Shown: positions 9,555-21,289 of the stretch, in pieces
Position numbering within the stretch: the stretch's first letter is position 1
Layout: each line of letters opens with the position of its first letter
Assembly: GCF_050624435.1 (NCBI RefSeq)
Contig: NC_134546.1
Span: 75,991,700 to 76,055,699, forward strand
Direction of reading: 5' to 3'
DNA length: 64,000 nucleotides
Source of the DNA: Tenrec ecaudatus
Lineage: Eukaryota; Chordata; Mammalia; Afrosoricida; Tenrecidae
Made by a program: the position numbers and the translations under genes
The notes under the pieces: generated by a model
Told to the model about the DNA's origin: nothing
The model's input: only the letters and a program-made list of their open reading frames with translations
The model's database searches: none

Positions 9555-12467
9555 ATGTCTTCAGCTCACAGGTGAGCCGCGGGTCTGTAGCTTCTCTCAC
9601 CACGAAGTGAATGCTATTCAGGACGCAAGTGGCTGCAGCTGGAGTACAAAACGTTTTAGGGCTACCTCCTTAGGTTTGCATAGTCTTGTCCCCTGTGCGT
9701 TGTCTTCTCCAGGAGTGGGGAATGGGAGAGGGAGGGGTGAACCGGGTCTGGAATCTCCCTGGCTTATTCTTGACAGCCCTTAGGGCGGGGAACGGGCTCA
9801 CCCTTGATGGTGTTGAAGTGATATTCCAGCGCACCCACCGCGCATTGAGACTTGATTGGCATTCTCAGGTTGCTGGGGTAAGTCCAGGACTGGAACCTCA
9901 AGGGAGGTGACCCAGGTTGGTGGCTATCAGTCAACAGTCTGGCAGGTGACAAGTAAAAGGAGAGACAGGCCCAACTGTACAAAGATGGTTCAGTGAGCAG
10001 GAACTAAACCAAAGAGAGGGCCAGTCTTTCTTTGAGAAAGCATATAAGTCTCCAAAGAAGGGCAAGACCCCTCAAATACGGAAGATACCCCGGTCCCACA
10101 TACACTCTTCAAAAATGTTGCATGTTGCTTCTTTAATTTTTACAAAACCCTGTTTGTTTGTATTTAAGAGTAGAAAGAACCTGGAGGAAAGCTTCTTAGT
10201 GGAGGACAGACAGCTGGAGGGAAGGTTTTTTAAGAGGACAGGAGAAAATTGCCGTCAATAATGAATTGCTTTTCATGCAGAGAAAGTAGCCAGTAAAAGA
10301 CATCCAGGCAATTGAACTGGATCCATATTTCTGCAAATTTGTTAGTGTGAGGGAGTGTGGGAGCTGCTCCTGCTTGTTGCCCAGAGGGAAATTTTTGTTT
10401 CTGTTGCCTCTGAAGAAGTTCCTAGTAGCTTGCCTTATGTTTAGATGTATGCTGACTCCATTTTAACTGTGTATTCCCACCTGGAGTCATTTTATCCTTA
10501 TTCTAATGATTTCCCTGAGTATGTTGCTTGGTTTGGGTGGTTCTTTTTGTTTTTGTTTTGAATAAGCGATTTTAGGAAAAGTTCCAGCTTTAAGGAAGCC
10601 ATGGCTCAGATCCGGGAGCTGAAGGAGGCTGTAGAGTTGCTCAAGGAGACCATCCAGGTGGGGTGTGGCTCTGCCAGCGAGAGACTGAGGGGCTGGCCTG
10701 GTATTCCATGCCACGCCTTGAACACGTGCTGGCATGACAAGAGGCAGTACTCCCCTGAAAACTCACTGCCAGCGATTCTGACCCAGCGACCATATGGACA
10801 GGGTAGAACTGCCTGTAGGAGTTTCTCAGACTGTAACTCTTCACAGGAGTAGAAAGCCTCATCTTTTTCCAGCCAGTGGTTTCCAGCTGATGGCTTTGTG
10901 GTTAGAAGACTAGCATGCAACCCACCAGACACCAGGACACCTGATGTCTACTGTAGTCTTAATTCTCCACTTCCCAATCTAGTGGTTCTAGGAAAGCTCA
11001 TCCCCATGCCACATGGGACTTCCTACAGCCCCCTGGCCAGGGGGAAGTTTTGTTCCAGTCCCTGCCTGAGTGTGGAATGTGATTCATGTGCATAAACCTG
11101 CACTTGTTGATTCCATGAATGTTCACACTGTACTTTCTAGATGCCAGCTCCTGTGTAGAGACAAAAGCCCTCCAGCATGTCTGTGTAGGCTGATAGGTCC
11201 TACAGTCAGAATTGAGATCAAATTCTAGTGCTTCTATTCATTAGCTGATTTCCTTGGGAAAGTCTTTGAGCCTTACTGGGCCTCTAGTGGTTCGTGTCTA
11301 ACGTGGGCCGGATGTTTGCACTTGAGTGTTAAGTGACTCAGTGGAGGGTGTGGCATGCAGTCCGTGGCTGCTGCTGTGATCTGTGCCGCCCAGAGGCGTG
11401 CACACACATCCTAATGAAGCTCAGCTGAGTGGAAATGAAGGTCATGGACAAGTACAGCTGAGGATGAAGGTGCAGGAAAATTGCTTGGGCCTGTCCTCCG
11501 TTTCAAATGCCTCAGGGGCACAGGCATTTGAAAGAACAAGAAGAAGGAGCTGGGCACAGGTCAGCCAGGTCCTGGTGTTAACCAGCCTCCCAGAACTCAT
11601 ATCCAGCTTCCTGAATAGGGCAGGGAACCTTTGGAGGGAGTTGAGCAGAGCAGTGACATGGCCATGGCAGCATGAGGTATATCACTGGGGCTTCAGTGTG
11701 GAGCCTGGTGCAGGTACATGGAGAAAGGGGCAGGTGTGGATACAGGGAGAGCAGTGGGGAGCATGTTGGGATAGTTTAAGAAGGAGGTGTGGCCATGGCA
11801 TAGGGATTGTAGTGGGGGCTGACGGGAAATATCCGGAGCCATTTTGCGTTGGGGCAGATGATAGAGGGGGGTGGCTGGCAAGATTTGGTAGCATACAGGG
11901 TCAAGAAATAAAGCTGACACTCAGCTTCATGATGTAGCTAAAGCTTGGGGACCTCCTGGATGAGGATCAGGAGGCAGGATGTGGGCATCTTATGCAGGCA
12001 TTTGCATTCCTTACCGTGTCAGGACCCCAGGAATAACTTGCTACGTTGACTGGCAGTAAATCAACTGGCTGGGTCTTTTTCCTTTGTGTCGCAGCAAGGA
12101 CCAACCTGACTTCAGCTCTCCCGAGATGGACAAGCTGTCAGACTACAACCTGGAGAAAATTGACAACAAAGCAGAACCCACTGTAGACATGCTTCTCAAT
12201 TACCTGCAAGGTGGGGCTGGTTGCAAGGGGGTGTGGGGTTTCGGGGCTGGAGAGTGGGCAGGGGTTCTGCTGGCTCCTGAACAACTACAGGTTTTGACAG
12301 CTGTACCTTGAGTGAGTATGGGAACCTGGGGGACACGACTCACCCCAGTGGACCATGTCATTCCAGCTTTCAAGAAGGCCCTGGACCTGGTCATGCAGGT
12401 GCAAAAGCGGGCCAACAAAGAAACCAGAATAAGAAAAAGCCCCAGTGATGACTCCAAACAAATCTGA
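9555..12467 (+). CDS. unrecognised ~103-residue protein, spliced in four coding exons
   Basis: Coding parts are 9555-9571 (exon 9529-9571), 10576-10657, 12099-12210 and 12367-12467, 312 nt in all, ending TGA. The first three donors are gtgagc, gtgggg and gtgggg. The acceptors at 9528, 10575 and 12366 have pyrimidine-rich tracts, and the phases join exactly. The product starts MSSAHRKSSSFKEAM, continues with heptad-like IRELKEAVELLKETIQ, then an acidic/polar middle (DQPDFSSPEMDKL) and a second helix (LLNYLQAFKKALDLVMQVQ), and has a basic tail. It looks like a small soluble coiled-coil protein; no family is assigned. The third acceptor is odd: the expected CAG at 12092-12094 puts the frame out by 4 nt. 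The frame survives if the AG at 12097-12098 is used. Alternatively a donor at 10665 (GG|GTGTGG) joined to the CAG keeps the frame with two extra residues. An AATAAA follows at 12675. Confidence 0.5.
10755..10935 (+). repeat. AfroSINE-type SINE in intron
   Basis: Starts 'aaaactcactgccagcgatt' and keeps 'gtaactcttcacaggagtag' and 'ctgatggctttgtggttag'. It lies in the third intron of the small spliced gene. Confidence 0.8.
11045..11905 (+). repeat. segment duplicated in tandem, copy 1
   Basis: This intronic stretch recurs at 12702-13530 with an offset of about 1656 bp at the start and 1628 bp at the end. Shared runs include 'cagtccctgcctgagtgtgg', 'gttcacactgtactttctag' and 'ccagcctcccagaactcat'. 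The 184-codon frame at 11383-11937 falls inside it. Confidence 0.85.
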
Positions 12468-12674
12468 AAACAATGGAAGTTTCCCACAAACTTTTTGAAG
12501 CCCCCTTGTATCTATCTCACAACTTTTGCCTGTTCACAGTTACTTACAGGTTTAAGCCTTATTGACAGCAATTATAAAAATCTGGTGAAAGCTAACATTC
12601 CATGATCCTTGTAGTTTTTCCATCCCCTCTACCTTCCACCCCCCACTTTCTGCATAATGACCCTATTAACCACC

Positions 12675-12680
12675 AATAAA
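12675..12680 (+). terminator. poly(A) signal AATAAA
   Basis: Canonical AATAAA about 210 nt after the stop codon of the small spliced gene. The repeated segment starting near 12702 begins just past it. Confidence 0.5.
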
Positions 12681-12701
12681 CTTTGATATCTCACTAGGGT
12701 A

Positions 12702-13530
12702 AGTTCTGTTCCAGTCCCTGCCTGAGTGTGGAGGGTGATTCATGTGCATAGACCTACTCTTGTTGATTCCATGAAGGTTCACACTGTACTTTCTAGATGC
12801 CAGCTCCTGTGTAGCAACAAAAGCCCTCAATATATCTGTGTAGGCTGATAGGCCCTACAGTCAGAATTGAGATCAAATTCCAGTGCTTCTATTCATTAGC
12901 TGATTTCCTTGGAAAAGTCCTTGAGCCTCACTGAGCTTCTAGTGGTTCGTCTCTAAAGTGGGCCAGATGTTTGTGGGTTAAGCAACTCAGTGCAGGTCTG
13001 GCAGGCAGTCAGTGGCTGCTGATGTGATCTGTGCTGCAGAGGCATGCACACACATAATGATGCTGGACAGAGTGGAAATGAGGCCATGAGACACTTAGAC
13101 CTGAGGATGAAGGTCAAGGAAAATAGTTGGGGCCTGTCCTCCCTTTCAAATGCCTCAGGGCCACTGGCATTTGAAATGACAAGGAGCTGGCACAGGTCAG
13201 CCAGGTCCTGGTGCTAACCAGCCTCCCAGAACTCATCCAGCTTCCTGATGAAAGCAGGGAACCTTTGGAGGGAGTTCAGTGTCGCAGTGACATGGTCATG
13301 GCAATATTAGGTATATCACTGGGGCTTCAACGCGGAGCCTGGTGCAGGTACTTGGAGAAAGGGTGCAGGTGTGGATGCAGGGAGAGCTGTGGGGAGGTTG
13401 TTGGGATAGTTCAAGAATGTGGCTGTGGCATAGGGATTGTAGTTGTGGCTGATGGGAGATATCAGAGCCATTTTGGGTTGGGGCAGATATAGGTGGAGGT
13501 GGCTGGCAGGACTTAGTAGCATATAAGGTG
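12702..13530 (+). repeat. segment duplicated in tandem, copy 2
   Basis: The second copy lies downstream of the small gene's poly(A) signal and is cut off at about 13535 by RTE sequence. If the duplicated unit was originally ~1.66 kb, the second copies of the last two exons have been lost. Confidence 0.85.
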
Positions 13531-13549
13531 AAAAAATGAAGAATTCTTT

Positions 13550-13905
13550 AATACTTTGTCTTCCTGAGCTGCCCTTTGAGATTATGTGTTCGGCTCTTTA
13601 ACTCCATCATTTCTTCCATTTGCCTTAGCTACTCTAAGTAATGAGCAATTTCAATGTCTCTTCTGATATCCACTTTGATTTTTTTCTTGCTTTTCTGTCT
13701 TTAATGGCCATGTGCTTCCTTCACATATGATGTTCTTAATATCACCGCCTCCCACATCCCAGCTCATCAGGCCATTAGTGTTCATTCCATTAAGTCTCTT
13801 CTTTAAATGTTACCTAAATTCAGATTGGATAGCCTCAAAATACTATTTTAGCTCTTGTAGACTCATTTTAATATGTTTCAGTTTCAAACAATTTACAGAA
13901 ATTTT
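13550..13905 (-). mobile_element. RTE LINE fragment
   Basis: The antisense RTE body is seen: 'tgatatccactttgattttt', 'ctttaatggccatgtgcttc', 'catatgatgttcttaat' and 'attcagattggatagcc'. It parallels 15770-15910 of the longer RTE copy. Confidence 0.65.
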
Positions 13906-13959
13906 AGACTAAATCTATAATAGTTATATAGTTTACACTTAACATACTTGTATCTTTAG

Positions 13960-14780
13960 AGTAGTGACTAACTTCTTGACTAATTTTTAATTTGTTGAGT
14001 TTTAGTTTTTGACATAACATTTCTTTATATATTCTGAATACAAGATTATTAGGTATCTCATGAATAGTTACTGATGTAGGTTGTCTTTTTAAATTTCTTG
14101 ATTGTGTCTTTCCAATTATAAGGGACTTTAATTTTGATGAAGTTCCACTTATGTTGAACTTGGGCTGCTTATGTTTAAGATGTCATAATTGCTTAAAATG
14201 CAAGATATCTCAAGAAACCATTCCCTAATGCAGGGTCACAAACGTTTATGTATATTTTTTTATTAAGGGTTTTATAGATTTGGCTCTTACATTTAGGTCT
14301 TAGATCTATTTTGAGCTAGTGTTTGCATATGGTGCAAGGTGGAAGTCAAAACCCATTCTTTTTTCCTGTATCTAGTTGTTTTGACAGCATTTGCTGAAAT
14401 CACAGTGACTTCTCTGTGTACTCTTTTTGAGTCAATTAGCTATGGATGTATGAGGTTGAATTTTTAGACTCTCAATTATATTCCATTAATATGTCTGCCT
14501 TTATGACACTACTACAGTCTTAATTACTATAGCTTTTTAGTAAATTTTCATATCAGGCAATGTGCATTCTCCACCTATATTTTATTGTATTTCAAGATTA
14601 TTTTGGCTATACTAAAACTGTCACATGTCCATAAAATTTTAGAATAAAAATTTTAGAATCAGCATGTCATTTTCTGGAAAAAACAAACCTGGAGAGGAAT
14701 TAGGTTGAATCTGTAAATGAGTTGTAGAATATCTACCAATCCATCAAAACATCAGCTTTGTACCTGGCTCATTTTTCTCA
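13960..14780 (-). mobile_element. L1 ORF2 fragment
   Basis: A long antisense L1 ORF2 stretch includes 'ctttatatattctgaatac', 'ttcttgattgtgtctttcc', 'acatttaggtcttagatc' and 'tcttaattactatagcttt'. The coding frame is broken by many changes. Confidence 0.85.
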
Positions 14781-15590
14781 GGTCTGTTTAAATGTTTAGT
14801 CTTCTCACATCTTATGCAAAGTTCACTCCTCTGCTCCACGATAGTACATTATTTATAAACTTGACATTTATTACAGTCTAAATAGTTTGTCTTGCTCTGG
14901 AGAGTTTATGCTTCAAGTATGTCTTTTATTATAAAGATTCTCTAGGGACAAACACAATGCCTACTAACAATAATTGTTCTTAATTTTTGTCGGCACCAGT
15001 CTGTGCTGAGAGTGGGTGAATGGAGTGTTGTGGAGCGGGAATACTGCAAGAAGTATGCTTGAGGGAAGGGGTTTTTCGGCACCCCCATAGAAGCATGCAC
15101 TTAGTGGATGATGGTTCCGGAGGGGTCCAGTCCCCCAGGGGATCTCTCTGGTGGGAGAGCAACTTTCTGGAGAGGTCTCAGATACACCAATTTTTTCTGT
15201 TAAGTGCCAGACTCCTAGATCATCATTCTGGTTTGCTCTGGACCCCAAATAGCATCATTCTCTCGGGGTCATGGATCCCTCAGAGTGTCATTCCAGCAGG
15301 GTCCCAGAACCCCAAAACATTATTCCACCAATGCTTCCAGTGCTTCATCAATTTGTTGAAACTTTTTAAATTGAATTCAGTCAATGCTTGGTAACTGGTT
15401 TTGGCTAATTCCGTCAGTGTGGCTTGAATATCTTCCATTAGTACTGTTGGTTCTTGTTTATATCCTTCCTCTTGAAATGGTGGAATGCCAACTAATTCTT
15501 CTTGGTAAAATAATGTGTATTCTTTCCATCTTCACTTCATGCTTGCTGGATCGTTTAATATTTACCCCATAGAATATTTCAGTAGAGCAC
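14781..15590. other. unidentified stretch between LINE pieces
   Basis: A 124-codon plus-strand frame (15020-15394) and a 94-codon minus frame overlap here. Neither shows recognisable features. About 15000-15330 is GC-richer and could be an unrecognised LINE or LTR part. Confidence 0.35.
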
Positions 15591-15599
15591 CTCAAAGCT

Positions 15600-17100
15600 C
15601 AGATTTGTTTTTCTTCAGTTATTTTAAGATATAGTGAACATGTTCTTCCATTTTGGTTTTCTCACTCTAGGTCTTTGCACATTTCATTGTAGTACTTCTC
15701 CGGCTGCTTTCTTAAAGTTTCTGTTCAGCTCTTTGACATCATTTCTTGTGAAGTTCCTTAGCTAGGTTCAGAGAATCTTCTGACATCCAGTTTGAGCCTT
15801 TCTTTCCTGTCTCTTCAATGACCTTTTGCTTTCTTCATGTTATCGGTGATATCCTTAGTGTTTAGTGAGTCAAATCTGCTCCGACATTTCAATATTCAGG
15901 TGAGATAGGCTCAAGGTTGTATTTGGCTCCCGTGGGCCTGTTGTAATTTTCTTCAGCTTGAATCTGAACTTAGCTACAAGCAATTGATTGCATGTTCCAC
16001 AGTTGACTACTGGACTGATTTTAGCGGCTGACATTTAGCTTCTCCATCTTCTTTTCCCACAAATGTAGTCAATCTGATTCCTGTGTGTGCCCACAAAGTA
16101 TTTGCTATGAACAAGTTGTTAGCCTTGTAAAATTCTATCATGTGATTTCCAGATTTATTTCTATCACCAGGACCATATTTCCCAATTATTATTCCTTCCT
16201 CTTTGTTTCCAACTTTTGAATTTCAATCGCCAATAATTATCCATGCATTCAGATTGTGTGTTTGATCAATTTCACACTGAAGATGATGGTAAAATCCATC
16301 AGATTCTTCATCATCAGCTTTAGTAGTTGGTGCATCAATTTAGATAACCGTATTGACTGGATTTTCTTGTCTGCAGATAGATAGTATTTTATCACAGTAG
16401 CATCGTACTTCAAGTAGATCTTGAAACGTTCTTTAGGAAGATGAATGTGATTCCACTTGCATGTGTCATTCCCAGCACACCAAACTGTTTGACTCTCTTA
16501 TTCAAAATGGCAGATTAGTCCATTCCAGCTCATTAACACCTAGCGTATTGATCTTTATGAGTTCCATGTAATATTTTATGACTTCTAGTTTTTCTATATT
16601 AGTACTTCAAATTCTGAGTTTCAATGATTAAATAATTGTCACTGTTTCTTCTCATATTGAGAAATCCTCTATCATATTGAGACATCCTCTATCAGCAAAT
16701 GAAGGTCTCAACTGACTTATTCCATTCACATCATTATGATCAACTCTGCTTTGAGCTGGTAGTTCTTCCCTGACCATATTTTGAGTGCCTTCTAGAGAAA
16801 GAGCCCTGGTGGCATAGTAGTTATGCATTGGTCTATGAACTACTAATTAGCATTTCAAAACCACCAATGTTCCTTGGGAGAAAGACAGGGCTTTCTACTC
16901 CCTTAAAGAGTTACAGTCTGGAAAACACAGAGGGACATTTCTATCCTGTCCTATAGGGTCAGTACGAGTTGACATCGACTCACTGGCAGTGAGTTGAGTT
17001 CTGGACTGAGGTCTTATTTTTGGCAGTATATATGACAGAGTTCTGTTGCTATTCATGAGGTTGCAGTGACTAATTCTCCACAAGAGGACAAATCAGTTCA
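15600..17100 (-). mobile_element. RTE LINE, endonuclease region, interrupted by a SINE
   Basis: Read on the minus strand, the element passes through a decayed APE-type endonuclease. A recognisable stretch near 16515-16560 reads close to the RTE motif IDILGISELKW. It continues 5' to 'ctgttgctattcatgagg' near 17040. Frames are broken throughout. A SINE is inserted at about 16797-17000. Confidence 0.75.
16797..17000 (-). repeat. AfroSINE-type SINE inserted in RTE
   Basis: A near-complete reverse copy runs from 'gagccctggtggcatagtag' through 'ggctttctactcccttaaag' to 'atcgactcactggcagtgag'. RTE sequence flanks it on both sides, so it is the younger insertion. Confidence 0.85.
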
Positions 17101-17650
17101 TACGAACTGCTTTCAGGAATCACCTAGCTCTCACCTCAGTAGTTTAATTGATTTGGATTGTGGTATGATCCACTGTTTTTTTTTTAAACCTTCATTATAA
17201 GTGATTATGCTGTGTAACGAGGCTTGAGAACCACTCCAATATGAGTCAGTTCTCCCAACCCCAATATTTACCAAAAGCAGAGAACAAATCACATGCACCC
17301 AAATATTCAAACATGAGATGGCATTATACCTCCCTCAGAAGCCCACTGTGGTGGCTAAATGGTCTCATTTCCAGACTCCCTCCCGACCCACCCACACACA
17401 AAAAAAGTGTTTCATAAGCCCCTTCTTTGGCAAAATCACTTTTGTTGGATCATTTCTCTATATTTGAATACAGACCAAGATCATTCACCTCCTTATTTGT
17501 TAGACATCCAGGAAACAGAACTTCTGTTACAATCCCTGGAGATAGCTCTCACAGAGGCAATGAAATATTGTGCCCGTGTTCCCATGTTTTAAAGGCTGTG
17601 TACCAGGACACGATGACACACTTAGCAATGCAATTTCAGACTACAGTACA
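17100..17650. other. unidentified stretch
   Basis: No gene or repeat is identified. Overlapping plus-strand frames of 77 and 109 codons show no features. Confidence 0.4.
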
Positions 17651-17654
17651 TTAT

Positions 17655-18035
17655 TCCATTAAAAATAAGCAACTACAATCATATTGTTTCAGTCTGGGTA
17701 TATTAGATAAACAAATCCACAGAAACATGAATAAGAGAGTTTTATATAAAGGGTAAGTGCACATCAAGGAAACATCCCAACCTAGTGCTGCCGAAGCCAA
17801 CAAGTCCAACATTAGCCCATACGTCCGACACCAATCCATAAAGTCCTCCATCTCACAAAACACGCAATAACGCTGACTGCAGGAGGAAACAAATCACTGA
17901 GCATGTAAGCATCTCAGCACTGGCAGGGGTCTCCACATGGCTTCTCCAGCAACCAGGGCTGCATCAGGGTAGGTCCATGTGCCTTCTCCTCAGGGATGTC
18001 TTTCAGGAATGAGCCTTGCCAGTTGAAGAAGGGAA
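17655..18035 (-). repeat. unnamed ~400-bp interspersed repeat, copy 1
   Basis: The reverse complement matches 21420-21800: shared blocks include 'gacatccctgaggagaag', 'cacatggacct', 'cctgccag', 'gctgagatgctta', 'gtttctgtggatttgttt' and 'acccagactga'. The consensus ending in 'tctaatctacccagactgaca' looks like an LTR or SINE-like 3' end, but I could not name the family. Confidence 0.7.
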
Positions 18036-18039
18036 CTGG

Positions 18040-18520
18040 CTAAGGAAACTGCATCCTGATCCAACCATCAGAAAGCAAGAAACCCGAGAATTAGAATGGC
18101 AAGACTCACGGAGTCATTTATCCCTCCACCCTTCAATTAACCCCACATGTGTCAGCCAGGTTGGCACAATAAACTATCTCACATGCCAACTAGAAATTTT
18201 TCAGAAGTAATTTTTATGTGAGGTAAAACATTGTGCACACCAGCAAGGGATTCTTTTTTATAACCGAACTATCAATAAAATAAGTCAAAACCTATATGCT
18301 TTTCCCAAGACAGGATTTCACAAGAAGAGTGAAGCATATGTGGGAACTGGCCACGTGTTAGAAAAACTTGAAAGGGACATAATCTTTTAATCATAACAGT
18401 AAGGACGCTTAAGTGAACTTTCCCAGACTTATACAGTCAATAAGTACCAAGGCTGAGATTTCTTCAGTGTGACTCCAGATGAACCAACATGGCCGCTGAG
18501 ATCTGCAGGAGTGGGAGTTA
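18040..18520. other. unidentified stretch
   Basis: Nothing recognised. 18430-18500 contains an ordinary purine/pyrimidine mix without repeat edges. Confidence 0.4.
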
Positions 18521-18940
18521 AAACCACACCACCATCAACAAGTCAATTCTGACTATTGGGATCCTGTAAGACAAACTTAGAAATGCCCCCTGGTGTTTCC
18601 GGAGCCTGCAAGTCAGTGTTCCCCAAAGTGAGTAAAAGCGCTCCCCTGAGGGTGCGGTTGGGATCACTGGAATGATGCAGGGAGGTTTCAACAGCAGATA
18701 CCTATACTTTATCCCAGGTTATGGACAACCCTACAGAAGTTTTCAATTGCCACAGAAGTGCTGAGTGATTATTACTTTTCTGTAACGACTAGTTAGCCAA
18801 ATAAATTTGGGAACCTATGAAATTCTTTTTGTCAAAAGATAGTCTCATTGTTCTCCCACAGAGCAGCTGGTGGCATTGAACTGGTGACCTTGTGTTTATC
18901 AGCCCAATACATAATGCACTACACCATCCAGGTTCCTTAA
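18520..18940 (+). repeat. AfroSINE-type SINE split by a hAT MITE
   Basis: The 5' part (18520-18610, 'accatcaacaagtcaattct') and the 3' part (about 18830-18935, 'gagcagctggtggcattgaa') are halves of one SINE. They are separated by the element at 18614-18819. Confidence 0.65.
18614..18819. mobile_element. hAT-type MITE inside a SINE
   Basis: It starts CAGTGTTCCCCAAA and ends TTTGGGAACCTATG, imperfect inverted termini of hAT type. No matching 8-bp target duplication is visible, so decay or a shifted edge is likely. Confidence 0.55.
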
Positions 18941-18954
18941 GTAGCAGCTAGTTA

Positions 18955-19175
18955 GCCCAAAGTCAAACAACCAGTTGCCGTCCAGTGGATTCCAAATCTC
19001 AGAGACCCATGTGTGACAGAGGAATGATACCCTTCCTGGGGTTTTCAATGGTCGTTATATTTTTGAAGTACGATGCCAGGACTTTCTTGAGGGTGTTGTT
19101 GCTTGTGAATTTAAACTGTCAATCTGTTGATCAGTCATGGGCATTGACTGTTCCATCCAAGGACTCCAGTTAGGA
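18955..19175 (+). repeat. AfroSINE-type SINE, elephant-like subfamily
   Basis: It carries 'cgtccagtggattccaaat', 'ggggttttcaatggtcg' and 'tttcttgagggtg', a variant distinct from the commoner SINE body here. Confidence 0.65.
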
Positions 19176-19189
19176 GACAAGTAAGAACA

Positions 19190-19395
19190 AAACTCAAACA
19201 AACTCACTGCCATGGACTCAAGGCTGACTCACAGCAACCCTTTAGGACAGGCTAGAACTTCCCCTGTGGGTTTCTGGGACTGTGACTATTCAATGGATTA
19301 GAAAGCCTCGTCTTTCTCCTGAGGAGCAGCTGATGATTTTGAACTGCTGACCTGTAATTAGCAGCACAACACATAGCCACTCTGCCACCAAGGCT
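19190..19395 (+). repeat. AfroSINE-type SINE, near full length
   Basis: Runs from 'aaactcactgccatggactc' through 'agaaagcctcgtctttctcc' to 'agccactctgccaccaagg'. Confidence 0.85.
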
Positions 19396-19654
19396 ATTCA
19401 GGATGATTATAGGAAGGCGAGAGCCTGGCAATTTTCAGGGAATTTAAGAGATCATTGTGACTGGAACTTTGATTCTGAGATGGAGAAAGAAGGCTTTGAC
19501 ACAAAATGGTTTTCTCTTTCAAATGAATGCTCTAGTTATAACGTGGGAAGTAGGTCATGGGAAGCCGGAGTATGTGCGGAGGACACCCTGATGACACTAC
19601 ATGAAGCAGTTCTCAGCAGCTAACTGAAAGCAGTGCTGTGGAAGAAAGACCTGG

Positions 19655-19755
19655 CCATTAATTCCTGCAGAGACAATAGCCTGAGAAACCCTGTGGGGCA
19701 GCTTTGCCCTGCCACACGGCTCTACCGTGAGTTGGAATCTGACTGATGGCACCTA
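19655..19755 (-). repeat. partial AfroSINE-type SINE
   Basis: The antisense 5' half is seen around 'gaaaccctgtggggcagct' and 'ctgactgatggcacctac'. Confidence 0.5.
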
Positions 19756-19759
19756 CAAA

Positions 19760-21280
19760 AGACTGTGCATGGAGGAGAGGTAATAGCTTGAGCTTTTACT
19801 TTGTGTTTTAACTGTTTTATTGGCATATAATTCACATATTACACACATACTCTCCTTTATTGTACTCATATTTTTAGCTCCCTATTTCCCCCAAACCTCC
19901 CTATTATGGTGTGAATAACCAGTATTCCAAATGTATGATGAAGTTTTGAACACAAGGATGTGTCTCATTGTACCCAGCACAGCTAAAGACATAGAGTGTC
20001 CATTATTCTACGTCTCCATTTATTTATGTTTTCTGTTTCTTCTACTTATGTCTGTCTGGTGCAGACCTACTACTGCACTGTTCTCAGAGTCCTAGTGATC
20101 AGAGTTCTGTGGTAAAAGTATTTTTAATAGGTTATATGACCAAGGAAAAACCTGATCCCATTCAGTACACCTGTCCCTCTGGGATGTTATTCCCCAAGCC
20201 TCACTGACCTTTCTGAGGGCAGGCAAGCTAGGACGCAGCCAGGAAGGTGGTTTCCTGGCTTGTTTACAATCAGCATGGAGGTAGCCACTGGAAAAGCAGA
20301 GTGAGGCTCACAGTGTGTGGTGTGAGTGGCCAATAGGTCAGTCACAGAGAAAATCATTAAGAAGGGTATTTCCACACTCAACGCCCCAAACATGTTACTC
20401 CTCTGTAACCCTGTAAATTCCACACGTTGCCTAATGAACCAAGCCAAAGGATATGAGACATGTTTAAATTTACATATACAGCATGCATTGCCCACAATTA
20501 AACTAGTTTATTTCCTGCGTTCTGTTTGTTTAGTGGTTTACATATATGTTTCTAACTACAGGGTTGACAGTCCACATCAACCAGTCATTTCTTTGGATAA
20601 AGATGAGGCTTCCTGCTCTTTTAAGGATTTACTGGTTGGGAGCCTATGGGAGTATGTCTGAAACAAACATACAAACAAAAGCGCTCCACAATCTGCCTTA
20701 TCTATTTAAATTAGGTTATGCAGTCAGGGTGATTTGGACAGCATGTCTCCAACTAAAACAGTAACAAAACAGAGAACAAATATTTATTTAATAGAACTAA
20801 GGATGACATTGTTCATCAAAATCTCTCTCCCTGAGCAGCATGGCCTGGGTGTTTATAGACAGTGATTAAGGATGATGATGCTCTAGCAAGCCAACTTGAA
20901 ATGGTGTTTTTGTTTTCAGGTTTTTCTCCTTGTTCGTAAGGGTCTATCCACATCCCAGCTAAAAAAGTTAGCAACTTCTGTCCTTCAAATAGAAGCGGGC
21001 TAAGGTTATTTCAAAGGAGTAGCACTGGTGCGTCAACACATCGTGTACTCTAACAATTTTTCAAATTTGAAATGAGAAAAGGAAAGTACATGAAGCCCCA
21101 GTGAGGTCCTGTGATGTGTTGCAGCATCAGGAGTACACGCTGCAGACAGCAAATTAAGAAACCTGTACTTTATATTCTTGCATTAATTTATAATAAACTA
21201 TTAAATTAAGTTTAACTTAGGGATTGAATTCTGAGGCCTACATTTGTGGAAGACTGAGGTTTGCACAAGTTGTTGTTAGT
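19760..21280. other. unidentified intergenic stretch
   Basis: No exon, RNA gene or named repeat is seen. Frames of 102 and 111 codons on opposite strands (20187-20661) overlap and lack motifs. Confidence 0.4.
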
Positions 21281-21289
21281 TGCTGTGAT

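Noticed and set aside
11383..11937. 184-codon plus-strand open frame
   Set aside because: It lies in an intron and in the tandemly duplicated segment. The second copy does not keep the frame, so there is no sign of coding constraint.
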